Shown piece by piece: positions 33,851 through 46,116 of a stretch of 64,000 nucleotides of DNA (positions are counted from its first letter, which is position 1; every line of letters starts with the position of its first letter). Source of the stretch: Collariella sp. IMI 366227 (Eukaryota; Ascomycota; Sordariomycetes; Sordariales; Chaetomiaceae); NCBI GenBank assembly GCA_027946355.1, contig JAPEUS010000015.1, forward strand, positions 434,001 through 498,000. The letters are read 5' to 3'. The position numbers and the translations under genes are program-made. The notes beneath the pieces were generated by a model that saw nothing but the letters and a program-made list of their open reading frames with translations, was not told the origin of the DNA and made no database searches.

Positions 33851-36800
33851 ATGTCGGCTCCTTACTGGGGCCAGCTCCCACCTCCCAAGGCCAGCCAAAC
33901 CAGAGCCCGCCGTCTGTCCGATGCCATGGACCACCTGCCAGATCGCCGCCAGTCATTGGACGTCCCGCCACAGGGCCCGTCGAGACATAACCGCGTCTCC
34001 GTTCAGACTACAAAATCCGACGCCCCCACCGACTCGACCCTGAGCCCTTATGCCTCACCCACGTCTTCGAGCTTTCAGGGACAGGGACTCACACCGAGAC
34101 CACCGTCTTTCCCCTACGGCACCGATCAGTACCCTCCCGAGCTTCTTGAGAACCGTCGCCGACGACGGAGCAACAGCCAGGACCAGGACACCCGCTATGC
34201 CGCCCTAGCTGCGCCCGCACCACCCTCCGCCCCCGAAGCTCCGCGCGCGCCCCCGTCGAATTACCAGTATCCGCCTCCCGGCGGTCCACAGCCGTACCCC
34301 TACCCAAACCCTCCTCAAGCAATTGACCGTCCTACTCGGCAGATGGCCGCAGAGGAGGTCCCCCCGGTCTTGGACCGGACCCGGAAGACGCTTGACGAGT
34401 CCGCCATGCCGCGGCCCCAGAGAGTCGTCACCGATCCGACCATTGGGAGGAACTCACCAGGCCCCATTGGCCAGCGGAGGGCTTCGGCTGCCGAGCAGTC
34501 ACTGCGAGGAAGGGTCCGGAGAGGCTCGACCCACCGTTCGACGGACCGCCCCAAGGTGTCCGCGGACGACCGGTCGCCGCTCCAGAAGCTGGAATCTACC
34601 CTCAACAGCATTTCCAAGGAGGACAAGCGCGCTCGCGTTCAGGCCGCAGAGAGGGCCGCCAGAGAGAGGGCGCCTGGCCAGCAGGGCGAGAAGAGTCCGC
34701 AGCAGGTTCGCTTCCGCGAGCGCCGGCCCTCCGTGTCTGCCGGAGATGCCCCCAAGGGGCTTAATCACCCCTACGAAGTCAGGTCCAGTTCCTGCCGGCC
34801 AGAATGGCCCTCTCACACAGAATCCTCCCCAAGAGGGAAGGAGGCAGAGCACGACCGGGCCGTCTCCGAGACCTACAGGCCCCGAGTCTCGGATACCTGT
34901 CCCGGTGCAGCCGCCTGCCAACCTTCCAGTACAGCCGCCTGCCAATTTTTCGGTGCAACCGCCTGCCAACCCTCCAGCTCAGGCCTCCGGTATCCCTCAG
35001 CGGAACCTCAGCTTTCGTGAGCGTGCCGCGAGGAACGACGTCCCACAACCGACCCTCGAGAGCCCAGCAACTAAGGAAGTACCCGCGGCCGCACCCCTGG
35101 GCCGCACCCCGCCGAGAGGTGCCGGCAACAAGCTGAAGAAGCCACCTCCGGAATGGCCGAATAGAATCTCCGAGACGGATGAGATCTTCAACGCCGGCGA
35201 GGCGGTGCCCCGGAGTTTGAAGCAAGCAGCAGCCCCGGTTACCCCTGTAGTCCCAAAATCCGCACACCCTCCTGACCAGCCTCGGTTTGTGCCACCAACA
35301 CCTGAGGTTCTCGACGACGTTTTTGACGACGATTACCTGCCCTACTCTCGCCCTGCCAAACTGCAGAAAACCCCTAGTCAAAGAAAGGCGGACCAAATCC
35401 TCGGCCGCGTTCCGACTCAAACGGCCAACCCACAAGCTGCCGTACCCAGGAGCGCCGCTGCCCATGCCGCTGCCCAAGCCGTTGCTCCGGTTGTGCCCAC
35501 GTCGGCGCCCCCGGCATATTCAGGCCCGGCATACCCTGTGGCTACCGCAGGCGGGCCTCTTGTTCCCCACGGCGACCATCAGGATTACATCAGTTCCAGC
35601 GGCCAGAGACACCACGTCTCCGACATCGTCTACCATGCCCGCGGCAAGTACCAGCCGGGCGAGGGCGTCTTCAAGCCCACTCCCTATCTCGATGAGTGGA
35701 AGAAGGCAACGGTGGGCGCCCTATCCGGCGGACTCCTTGACCTTGACGACGCGCCGCCGGCAGCGGAGAAGAGCACCCCCGACAAGAACACTCCCTGGTG
35801 GGAAGGACAGCAGTCGCGCCGGCGCAGCAACAGCATGTCCTCGCGACCCAAGAAGGCCGAGGCGTTTGAGGGAGAGTACGACGAGACAAACGGTAGGCGG
35901 TCCCCTGCTAAACACGTCATCTACCCCAGCATTGGTGAAATCCAGAACGGCGACCTCCACCTCTTGTCGTCCAGTGACATTGGTGGCGGCCTGCCCTACG
36001 AACCCCAGCATTTGAGCCCAACAAGGGCAAAGGCCCGAGCGAAACGCTGGGACGGGCTTCGTCCCTTCAGCCCTAGTCCCTCCGCGAGCGATTCCCAGGA
36101 CAGCCTTGGCTGCTTCTCGTTGTGCAGCAACGACGCAACCTTCTCCGGACAGGCATTGACGTACTCCTGTACAATGACCCCCTGCTTGCTTTCGTGATTG
36201 TGCAGTACCTGGAGCGATGGCTGACTTGATTTGTGTAGCTCCCACGAGGTTCAAGCCACCCCTGTATCTCAAATGCGGCCCTCTGTTGAGATTCTGCGGC
36301 ATCCGCCATGAGCGCGCCTTGAGCCGGTCGACTCGCAACGGCCCTGTCGCCGACAGGGAGATTTGGAGAGGCTCCATCATGATTGTGACTACGGATGCCG
36401 ATTCGTCGTACGACATCGCTCCGACGCTGCGGCTGTTTGTCCAGCCGATCGAGCTCCTTCCCCCGCCGCCAAGGGAAATCCAGGGCGACGAGCCCCTGGC
36501 CCCTGAGTATGTCGATCCTATTGCCGGCCACCCCAAGCTCGGCCGCAAGGGTGAGACTCTCTACGTCCGGCCAGTCGACCACCTTGAAGAGGCCAAGGAC
36601 GTTTCTCGGGACGAATCCGACGAAGGCCTGTTCGAAAAGACCAGGAGCCCGCCCGAGGTGCCTCTCCCTGAGGGCGTGACTGAGTCGCCAGGCTCCTTTG
36701 CCGCCCGCCGGAAGCGCGCCGAAATGGACGGCGAGAAGGCCGGCAAGTATAAAGACATTCGCGGCTTCCGTCTGCACGCCGAGCGCGGCTACACCTTCTG

Positions 36801-39571
36801 GCGGTTCAACATCGAGGTGGAACTCCGGGACAAGCAGCAGCGCATCGCGTACCGCATCAACCGCGGCCCATCCACCGGCTTCTGGGTGCCCGCCCGCGGG
36901 CAGAGCATGAACATTATGTTCCACAGCTGCAACGGCTTTAGCCTGAGCGCCGACTCTAACAAGTTCACCGGCCCAGACCCTATGTGGCGCGACGTGCTCA
37001 ACACCCACCAGAGCCAGCCGTTCCACGTCATGATTGGCGGCGGCGACCAGATCTACAACGACCGCGTCATGCAAGAGACCGAGCTGTTTAAGGACTGGCT
37101 GTGGATTAAGAACCCGCTGCACAAGCACAAGGCCCCGCTCACCCCCGAGATGCAGGACGAGCTGGAGATGTTCTATCTGGAGCGCTATGCCATGTGGTTC
37201 TCGCAGGGCCTGTTTGGCATGGCGAACTCCCAGATCCCGATGGTCAATATGTGGGACGACCACGATATCATTGACGGCTTCGGCTCGTACCCGCACCATT
37301 TCATGAACTCGCCCGTGTTCTCGGGGCTGGGCAACATCGCGTTCAAATACTACATGCTGTTCCAACACCAGAGCATCACGGCCGAGACGGAGAAGACGGA
37401 GCCGAGCTGGATATTGGGCGCCAAGCCCGGCCCGTATATCAACGAACAGAGCCGGAGCATGTTCATGTTCCTCGGCGGCAAAATCGCCCTCCTGGCGGTC
37501 GACGCCCGGACAGAGCGCACGCGGGAGGAGGTTGTCCGCGAAGACACCTGGAAGCACATCATGGACCGCTGCTACGGCGAGATTGACAAGGGCAAAGTCG
37601 AGCACCTTCTCGTCCTCCTCGGCGTACCCATCGCCTACCCTCGCATGGTCTGGCTTGAAAACATCCTCACCTCGCGCGCCATGGACCCGGTCAAGGCGCT
37701 CGCCAAACTCGGCATGTTCGGCGGTCTTCTCAACCGCTTCGACGGCGGCGTCGAAGTCCTCGACGATCTCGACGACCACTGGACCGCCAAGAACCACAAA
37801 TCCGAGCGCGCCATCGTCATCGAGGATCTCCAAGACCTCGCCGCAGACAAGTCCATCCGCGTGACCATCCTCTCGGGAGACGTCCATCTCGCTGCTGTTG
37901 GGCAGTTCTACTCCCACCCCCGGCTTGCCCTCCCCAAACACAAAGATTTCCGCTACATGCCCAACGTCATCTCCTCGGCTATCGCAAACACCCCGCCGCC
38001 GGATCTCCTTGCTGACGTCCTCAACAAGCGCAACAAGGTCCACCATTTTGACAAGGAGACCGACGAGGATATGATCCCGCTGTTTGCCCACGGTGTTGAT
38101 GGCAAGCCGCGGAATAACAAACACCTCCTGCCCCACCGCAACTGGTGCGCTATCCGGGAGTATGTCCCCGGGAGCACGCCGCTACCAACGCCGAGCCAGT
38201 CCGGTTTGGACCTTGCGTCGGGGGAGCCGAGGAAGAGTGGGTTGTTCAGGCGGTTGTCGCTGTCACGCTCACGAACGGATGCGGGGTATGGAGGGGCGAA
38301 GGATCGGACGCGTCCGCCTGTCAGCGGCGGGTTATTTAGGAGGCTGTCTGGACGGGCTGGGCCGGCGGCCAGTGCTGATGAGGTGGGCAGGTCTGCTGGT
38401 TCAGCGGCGGGGAGTAGGCCGGGGTTTTTGACGAGGACGTTGTCGACTTCGGCGGTGGGGAGTGCTGGTGCTGGTGGGGAGAAGGTGGGAGGTTGGGGGT
38501 TTGTTTAGGAGGCTGAGTGGGAGGAGACCGAAAAGGGACGATGGGGATCAATGGAGTGTGGGGTCCGGAGACGGATGAGGAGGAGGGATGGCAGAGCCAG
38601 GGGCAGGGACCGTATGGTCAACAGCAGCAGCCATCGCAACACCCGTACGGCCAGCAACAACAGTATCGCCACCCACCGCAGCCGCAGCAGCAGCAGTACG
38701 ACATGCGGTCCGACCCAAGGTACAATCCCCACCAATACCAAATCCATCCCCAACAGTACCAATCGGGCCCCCGTGGCGGTGGTACAGTCGGCATGCGCGG
38801 CGGCCTCGGCCCCAACGAGCGCTACAGCAACGACGAGTTCGGCCACGACGACGAGACCTACTTCTCTGTCCGGCCGCACTCCCACCAGCAGCCTGATCCG
38901 CGCCCGCCCGTCCCGCCAAAACTGCCCATGCCCGCCGGCGGCGCCAACCTTCCTAACCCCGTTCCTGGTCAACCATACCGCCCACAGGGTCAACAGCCCT
39001 ACGACATCAACAACGACCCAAGCTCAACCTCCTTCCACCGCACGCCCACGACTCTCTCAACAAAACACCGCAACCCTCACCACCACCAACAACATGCGGT
39101 TGATTTGGCGGGTGCGCTGGAGGTTACACTCAACGTGGAGATCAGCCCGAAGGATCCGGGGGGGAGTACGGTGCCGTATCGGTTGGTGGTGCCACGGCTG
39201 TGGTATGAGTTTGAGGGGGAAGGAGAGGAGTTCCCGAGTCCGGATGACGGTGTGATTGTCCCGCAGGGTGGGCAGGGTGCAGGGTGGGATGGGGAGAGGA
39301 GGCGAGGGGTGGGATGCCGGGGTCGACTGGAAGTGGGGAGATTGGGGAGATGGGAGCGGGGTGGGAATGGGAAGCGGACAGCAGGGGATGGAAATGGGAC
39401 GGGGTGGTGGGAGGGAGAATCGGACTGTTGGGTTTGTGGAAGGCGAGGTTACCGATGATGGGGTGGTTGGGATGAGGAAGGGATAGTGGGGAGATGGATT
39501 ATGATGAAAGAGATTATAAGAAGAAGAAGGGAGGGTTGAAGAGGTTGATTAGTTTGAGAAGGAAGGGTTAA
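33851..39571 (+). CDS. Large PhoD-like phosphatase with disordered flanks
   Basis: PhoD-like proteins are metal-dependent phosphatases/phosphodiesterases; the substrate of this fungal family is unknown. ATG 33851 opens a disordered Pro/Arg/Ser-rich N-terminus of several hundred residues. It includes MSAPYWGQLPPPK and three QPPAN repeats. An intron (best guess 35893-36238) joins YDETN to APTRFKPPLYLKCGPLLRF. The catalytic part carries SMNIMFHSCNGFSLS, MIGGGDQIYND, NMWDDHDIIDGFGSYPHHF and VTILSGDVHLAAVGQFY. The apparent stop at 38508 is not the true end. GLFRRLSGRRPKRDDG, INGVWGPETDEEEG, HAVDLAGALEVTLNVEIS and finally KKKGGLKRLISLRRKG (stop 39569-39571) continue in other frames. The switches occur around 34749-34900, at G runs 38495-38499 and 38543-38546, and in 39200-39480. 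The whole span is best read as one gene with frame errors. Confidence 0.82.
34905..34973 (+). repeat. 24-bp coding repeat, three units (QPPAN motif)
   Basis: Three imperfect 24-bp units encode V-Q-P-P-A-N followed by two variable residues, inside the disordered N-terminal half of the PhoD-like protein. Confidence 0.85.
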
Positions 39572-41330
39572 ATGGTGCTGGTGGGTGGTGGGTGGTGGGG
39601 AGATGTGTATGACTGGATGAGTTATGAGATGGATATGGATGGTATGAATATGTGATGATGGGTATGATGGAATGTAGCAATTTTTTTCTTGGGTTTTTTT
39701 TTTTGTGTTGATTTGGGTTTCAGTTTGCTTGATGTTTGCATTGTTTAGCTGGCGTTTCGCATCATAGTCTTTCGAAGTTGAAATTGAGGTGGAGGACAGA
39801 AGCAGACAGATGGATGGACATGCTCCACAGCAAGATAGGATGGCACTGTATTTACTCTTTCTCTCTACACTCTTGCAATACAGCGTCAGTTTACTTCTTC
39901 AAATTCTTCTCTTTCCTTTTGGATTCATCGGAGTTTCTGTCCATATCCCCAGTTCCTGGCAACGATAAACCGGTGTCAATGCGCTCAATCCAACCAGGCC
40001 TTCCCTTTCAGAATTAGGTCCAGACTCACCTGTCTTGGCCGACGTTATGATCTCTCGGATCCGTGACCTTCTGCTGGATAACTTGAGTGAAGCTGGAAGT
40101 TGGCACCGTTACATCCGTGTTAAACCCAAGTCCCGATCTCGGTGTCTTCAGATGTTTTTCAACTTTCTACAGATACTAGTTCGAGGTGTGGCGCAGCAAT
40201 CTGTTCTGTCGCGTACTCCCTATCATCGGCGTGGCGCTCGATGATTCATTGAAAGAGTGACGTCATGCTGCAGCTGACATTCGTGTCCAGACCCAGAGCA
40301 AAGCTCCATCGCGCTAACGCCAGCAATGCAAGGGGTCTGGACTGTTGGCGCCGGGGACGTGGTTTTGTTGTGGATTTCGTTGAGGCTGAGAGTGAATGAA
40401 ACCTGAAGAGTCATTGCGGGTTTCCACGGACGACGTCTTGCAAATTGTCAAATGACTGAGAGTTATCTCAACTCTAGTGGAAGCTGGAAGCTTTGACAAG
40501 AACTGGTGGACGATAAGCTTTGGAGATAGCGCCACGATGTGCTTTCCAAGAAAGGCCAAGCTCAGTGAAGCTTTGCGGCTTGGCTGCTTGGCCGGGGACA
40601 GGACTCGGCATTCGGCACAGTTGGGACGTCAGAGCAGTCTGTCTTCATCGTTTCTTTTTTGGCTCGGGGAAGAGAGACAAATTGCCTTGGTTCTGGTTGA
40701 GCCCGGAGTGCCCCGCAACCAATTGGGGTTGAAGGGGTGACAGAATACCTGCAAGCCATGGCAGCCAGGTCTCAATGTTTGAGGAGCTGCTCCATGCCAG
40801 GAAGTGCCCGTCTTGTCATTGACACCTGGTGAACATGGCGACAATCCTTATCCGTACCAGTGCTTATGGCTGTCTTGAGCGTTGCCGGGTTGACGTTCAG
40901 ACAGCCGCCATGACCCGCGGTACTTGTAGTCCAACCACAGGAGGACTGGCTGCTTTTATACCAGATTCCAAACTTAAACGTCCAGTTCCCAACCTCCAGA
41001 ATTCAACGACCAACCTCACCCAAAAGGCTAGAACCAACACGTGCCAGCCTCCCTTGTCCGCGATGGATACCCTGACGATCCCCTGGAGGGGGTGGAGCGG
41101 TGACTGTCTGGGGAACAGGGCGCAAGCCAAAAGCGGAATGATGCACCTGCCTTGACTGCGCCGCGCCAGGGAACCACAGGGATGCGGGCTGCCGTGGTTT
41201 GCAGCTTTCCGTGTCAGTTATAAATCATCCGCCACAGCTCAACAATTCCTGGCTTCCTTCTGTTTTCTTCATTTCTCCCCCAGTTCCCACTGCGACCACC
41301 GCGTCGAGACCTGCACACCAACCCCATTCG
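39572..41330. other. Intergenic (1.8 kb)
   Basis: This is the PhoD 3' region and the promoter/leader of the Ca2+ exchanger. Poly-T runs at 39680-39710 may be part of the 3' end signals. No gene was recognised. Confidence 0.5.
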
Positions 41331-43870
41331 ATGAAGGAAGCTTCGCCCAATCCACAGTCTATATCGCATGGCGGCACCAATCGCTCGTCGAGACGACCCG
41401 ATTCCAACTCGGCAAACGTAAACGCCGGCTCAATCCCCAGCCTCAACAACATCGACCTGAAAGCCGCCAACCATGGCTTCAAGCCCTCAGCGGGCGCGCG
41501 CACCGGGCCCGGCGCCGGCCTCTCTGCTTCCCAGCCAGCCCCGGCTGCTGGCCCGGAACCCAGTAGTAGTGGCCGCTCCTTCAATACATCGCAGGCTGCG
41601 CAAGAGGGGGCTGTCGTAGGCTCGGGTGCCGGGGGCGAGACCCAGATCAACGAAAAGAAAGAAAAACAGCCTGTCATGCAGCGCTTCTGGGGTGTCTTTA
41701 AGCAGGTCCTGTTCCACTCCAAGCTCAATGTGCTGCTTGTCTTCGTGCCTGTCGGCATCGCCGTCGCTCAGATCGACGGCCTGTCGCCCGGCGTCATCTT
41801 CGCCATGAACGCCGTCGCCATTGTACCGCTTGCCGGCCTCCTGAGCTTTGCCACTGAGTCGGTGGCCGCCAGGCTTGGCGACTCGCTCGGCGCCCTGCTG
41901 AACGTGACGTTCGGCAATGCCGTCGAGCTGATTATTTTGTGAGTTGGCTGTCTTGGTCGACCAAGATTCCCAAGCTAACCGTCGGCAGCATGTACGTCCT
42001 AGCAGACCAGGTCTTCGCCTGATGTCGAGATGTGCCGGAACCTGTACTGACTCGATCCAGCATCGCCCTCGTCAAGGATCAGATTCGCATTGTTCAGGCC
42101 TCTCTGCTTGGTTCTATTTTGGCCAAACTTGCTGCTTATCCTGGGCATGGCATTCTTCCTCGGTGGTTTGCGCTACCGCGAGCAGGTCAGTGCTGCCAGC
42201 CTTTCTTACATCGACTGCCACTGACCAAATTAGATCTATAACAGCACCGTCACCCAAATGAGCGCTTGTCTCCTCAGCCTTAGCGTTATCAGTCTTGTTC
42301 TGCCGGTATGTTGAGGCCCTCGCCATACCAAGACCACCCGCTAATTTGGACAGACCGCGTTCCATGCGTCCTTCAAAAGCGACCAGCGTGCGGACGAGCA
42401 GTCCCTGAAGATCAGCCGTGGCACCAGCGTGGTACGTACCCCAGCCCGCCCAGCCTTCCTTCATGCATACTGACTCTCCAGATTCTTCTCCTGGTGTACA
42501 TCATCTACTTGCTTTTCCAGCTCATCTCCCACTCGTACCTGTACGAGTCGACGCCCCAGCACATTATCGATGAGGAGTCTACGCCTGGCCCCGCTGCCAA
42601 CTGGCTGGACTCGTCTAGCTCCGACAGCAGCTCCTCGAGCGATTCTGACTCGTCGGACTCGGACCACTCTCGGGAGACCATGTCGAGGCGCATGAGACGC
42701 GTTATGCAACGCCGCCGGAGATCTAGCGTTGTGTCGGCCGAGGCGAGCGGAAACGTCAGCCCCGGTCTCCCGCGCACCGCTTCGAACAGTACCGGCGATA
42801 ACACAATTAAGGACGAGCCCAACGCTGAGGAGTCCGCCTCAACCCCGCATCACCACCGCAGCGCGAGCCGCGGCACGCATGAGGATGGTGATGACGAGAA
42901 GCATCATCGCAAGCGCCATCGCCGCCGGCTCCCGAGACGGAAACACCGCAAGCATAAGCACCACAGGTCGCATGTCACTGACTCTCCCGAGCCGGTTGGC
43001 GAGACCATTGAAGAAAACGCCGAGGCTGAGGCCTCAGAGCGCCAGACGCGGAGGGTCGACTTTGCCGCTGATGTGGTGGACAATGAACACACCATCGATG
43101 CCCGGACCAGGAGCCCCTTCCAAGGCCTGCGCGGCATGTCTCTCCGACCTGTCGTCAGCAGCTTGGCCCCGTCCGTCTTCACGCAGCCTCCCGACGCCGT
43201 CACGTCGCCCGCCCCGTCTGGCCCCGTCCCACGTGTCCGCTACGGTATCCGCCGGACCAACTCGTTGCCGGACCGCCTCAACCAGCACTACCGTCGCGCT
43301 CCTGGCGCCATGATGCCCTCGCAGATACCCCTGGCCCATCCTCCCATCACCGCTATTGCCGAGGAGACCCACGCAGATCAGATGTCGCGCACCGCCGCCG
43401 TCATTCTTTTGCTCTGCTCCACCGCCCTGGTCGCCGTGTGCGCCGAGTTCATGGTCGACTCGATCGATGGCCTTGTGAAGAGTGGCAACATCAGCGAGCT
43501 CTTCATTGGTCTGATCGTCTTGCCCATCGTCGGCAACGCGGCGGAGCACGTCACGGCCATCACGGTGGCTATGAAGAACAAGATGGATCTTGCCATTGGT
43601 GTCGCCGTCGGCTCATCTATCCAGATTGCCCTCTTCATCACTCCACTCGTCGTCATCATCGGCTGGGCCATGGACCGCCAAATGACGCTGTATTTTACGC
43701 TGTTTGAGACGGTCTGTCTCTTCGTCTCGGCGTTTATCACCAATTTCTTGGTGCTGGACGGCCGCAGCAACTACCTCGAGGGTGCGCTGCTGATGTCAAC
43801 CTATGTCATTATTGGCATCATCGCGTATTTTTACCCCAATCCCGAGGAGGCCAGTATTTGGGGTGCTTAA
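41331..43870 (+). CDS. VCX1: Vacuolar Ca2+/H+ exchanger (CAX family)
   Basis: CAX antiporters load Ca2+ into the vacuole using the proton gradient. Five exons: 41331-41938, 42061-42185, 42234-42305, 42354-42431, 42482-43870. Introns are 122, 48, 48 and 50 bp. Both alpha repeats are present: GNAVELII in the first half and GNAAEHVTAI in the second. About 110 N-terminal residues are disordered. The two halves are joined by an unusually long loop. It begins with a Ser/Asp run (SSSDSSSSSDSDSSDSDHS) and continues with an Arg/Lys/His-rich stretch (HHRKRHRRRLPRRKHRKHKH). Exon 2 is frameshifted. A run of three A at 42125-42127, where two would keep the conserved ILANLLLILGMAFFLGGLRY frame, shifts everything to the exon end. 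Summed exon length is one base more than a multiple of three, in agreement. With one A fewer the protein has 756 residues. Confidence 0.9.
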
Positions 43871-44344
43871 AAATGCGTCAAGCAAGGGCATATAATATGA
43901 GATTGTCTTGGCGGGTGACGCGCCATGGCGTCGTGATGGGAAGGAGTATCGTGGAGTTATTAGGCGGATAGTTATTACGAACACGTCCTTATGATCCGGT
44001 CAAAGACTGGGTAGCTGGGGCATATCAGCGTCTAAATTGACTCTTTTCTCCATCGATGTTGTGGTTCCTTCCTTAAATGCTGTGTGATATAGGATTCTGA
44101 GGTGGAAGGCGAGTGAGAGATTCTTCCGGGTAGCATTTCAAGTCGTCGTCCACCAGCATCCAGACCAATACGGCCCCCTACCAAAAACACCACTCGTCTG
44201 ACGAGGTTCAAAAACACTAGTGACAGTATGGAGCGAAGGGAGTGAGACTGTGGCTGAGGAGAACAAAGACATCTTATCAAGAAACCTCCTCGAGTTGAGG
44301 ATCTCTCCCAGTTCTCATCAAACCTCAAACATTGACTTAAGAAC
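43871..44344. other. Intergenic (0.5 kb)
   Basis: Spacer between the Ca2+ exchanger and the SPRY gene, both on plus. No features beyond a presumed terminator/promoter region; nothing recognised. Confidence 0.5.
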
Positions 44345-45857
44345 ATGTGTTTCGGCGACAAGAAAGAAGCCGGCGATGAGCATGGACCCCGGCCTGCTCA
44401 GAACCATCACCAGTCAGAGCAGAAGAGGGCAAGCGTGCCTGTTCAGTACCAACAGCATCAACACCAGCAGCCATCACATCAGCAACCGATGAGCAACGAA
44501 TATGCTCCACCTCCAGGCCCTCCGCCACCTCCGGTGAGCTCGGGGCTCCATGACTATGCTCCACCTCCGGGGCCCCCTCCATCTCAGCGGCCGCTCGGGA
44601 ACACGGGTGGTGATTTCGCTCCTCCCCTGGGACCGCCGCCGTCCCATGCTGCGGCGGCCAGGAACGACTACATGCCTCCGCCGGGCCCTCCTCCGTCTCA
44701 TGGAGCCCATGCCGGTAACGACTTTACTCTTCCGCCGGGGCCGCCTCCCTCATATCCGGCCGGCAATGACTTCGCTCCGCCCCCGGGTCCTCCCCCGTCT
44801 CACCGGCCTCAGGAGGACCTGAACTACACTCAGCCTCCTCCCGGGCCTCCTCCGTCCCACAGGGCTCATGATGACATGAGCTACATGGCTCCTCCTCCAG
44901 GCCCGCCGCCGCCAGCGAGCCAGCCCAAGCCCCAGCATGACTGGTACATCGTCCCCCACCTCAATCCCTCCCCATAACTGCAGGACTAACAAACCCAGGG
45001 AAACCGTCGTCCCCGACACCTCCCTCTTCCCGCCTCCCCCAAGCTTCTTCTCAGGCTGGGACTACTCGCCCGCGCACAATGCCACCGAGCAGGAAGCCGA
45101 CGCCGGCGACGCCTGGTGCGCGCAGCACCCACTGAGCGCCCCAATCACACTCGACGGCCATGCCATCGCCGCCCTCAACTCCCACAACCCGCGGCTGATG
45201 CAGCCCTCAAACTTCCGCGGAACGCTCACCTGCACCGGCCCTGGCCTCTGGGCAGGCCGCACCGACTCCGCGTCCCCCTCTTCCTGCCCTCCCCTTTTCC
45301 ACCACCTCACTAACAACCCCCTTCCAGCATAATCGCCTACCCCTCTACACCGTCACTCTACACTCCCCGCTCTCCCCCTCCCACCCTCCCCACCAAAACA
45401 ATCTACTACGAAGTCCAGCTTACCCCTCCCACAACCCGCGCCCGGGCGACATCTGCCTCTCCCTCGGCTTCACCGCGCTCCCCTACCCCTCCTTCCGCAT
45501 GCCCGGCTGGCACCGTGGCTCGCTCGCCATCCACGGCGACGACGGCCACCGGTACGTCAACGACGCGTACGGGGTAAGTCGTTCACCGCGCCGTTTCGCG
45601 CGGGGAGAGGTACGGCGTTGGGATGACGTTTAGGAGGGACGTGGCGGGGGAGGGTGGAGGCGGAGGTTTTTTTACACGGCAGGGGAGGGAGGACGGGAGA
45701 TGGAATGTGCATGAGGAGACGGATGCGGAGAATGATTTGGGGTGGAGGGGTTGGAGGGTATCATGATTTGAGTTGTGCGGTGGGGACGAGTGGGGAGACG
45801 GGGTTTGAGGTGGTGTTGGAGCCGGGGAGGTGGTTGTATAGGCCGGTGGGTTGTTGA
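44345..45857 (+). CDS. Proline-rich SPRY-domain protein, several frame breaks
   Basis: Exon 1 (44345-44943) encodes MCFGDKKEAG and then about seven degenerate copies of a PPPGPPPSH-type repeat. Intron 44944-44998 (branch GACTAAC) restores HDWETVVPDTSLFPPPPSFF, the start of the SPRY region. This continues as GWDYSPAHNATEQEADAG and HNPRLMQPSNFRGTLTCTG. A second intron (perhaps 45272-45326, weak donor) leads to IIAYP. Beyond this the SPRY core appears in changing frames: TKTIYYEVQL, GDICLSLGFTALPYPSFRMP, WHRGSLAIHGDDGHRYVNDA, RGERYGVGMTF, FFTRQGREDGRWNVHEETDA and GYHDLSCAVGT, to the stop at 45855-45857. At least five single-base breaks are needed, mostly at runs such as C4 at 45339-45342. SPRY folds bind other proteins; some fungal members adapt the Rsp5 ubiquitin ligase, but that role is not shown here. 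Confidence 0.78.
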
Positions 45858-46116
45858 GAGAAGCCTTGAGATGGTATTGACGTTGGGGTGAGGGAGGGTG
45901 AGGGGTGTGTGAAAGAGGTGGTTGGTTTGGGAAGAATTGGGGGTTCAGAGTTGGCATAGAGGCTTGTAGGTTGTAGCATTTGTAATAACACCCTCTTTTG
46001 AATATCTATCACCTGTCTTTGACCACAAGACCATCTCCCCTTATTCTGGGTATCAACAACCACCTAGTCATCCAGCCCACCCCACTCCTCCTCCTTCTCT
46101 TCCTTCCCGTCCTTCT

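Noticed and set aside
36217..38508. PhoD catalytic ORF as a stand-alone gene
   Set aside because: Upstream and downstream coherent segments with intron and frame-break joints show it is the middle of a larger gene.
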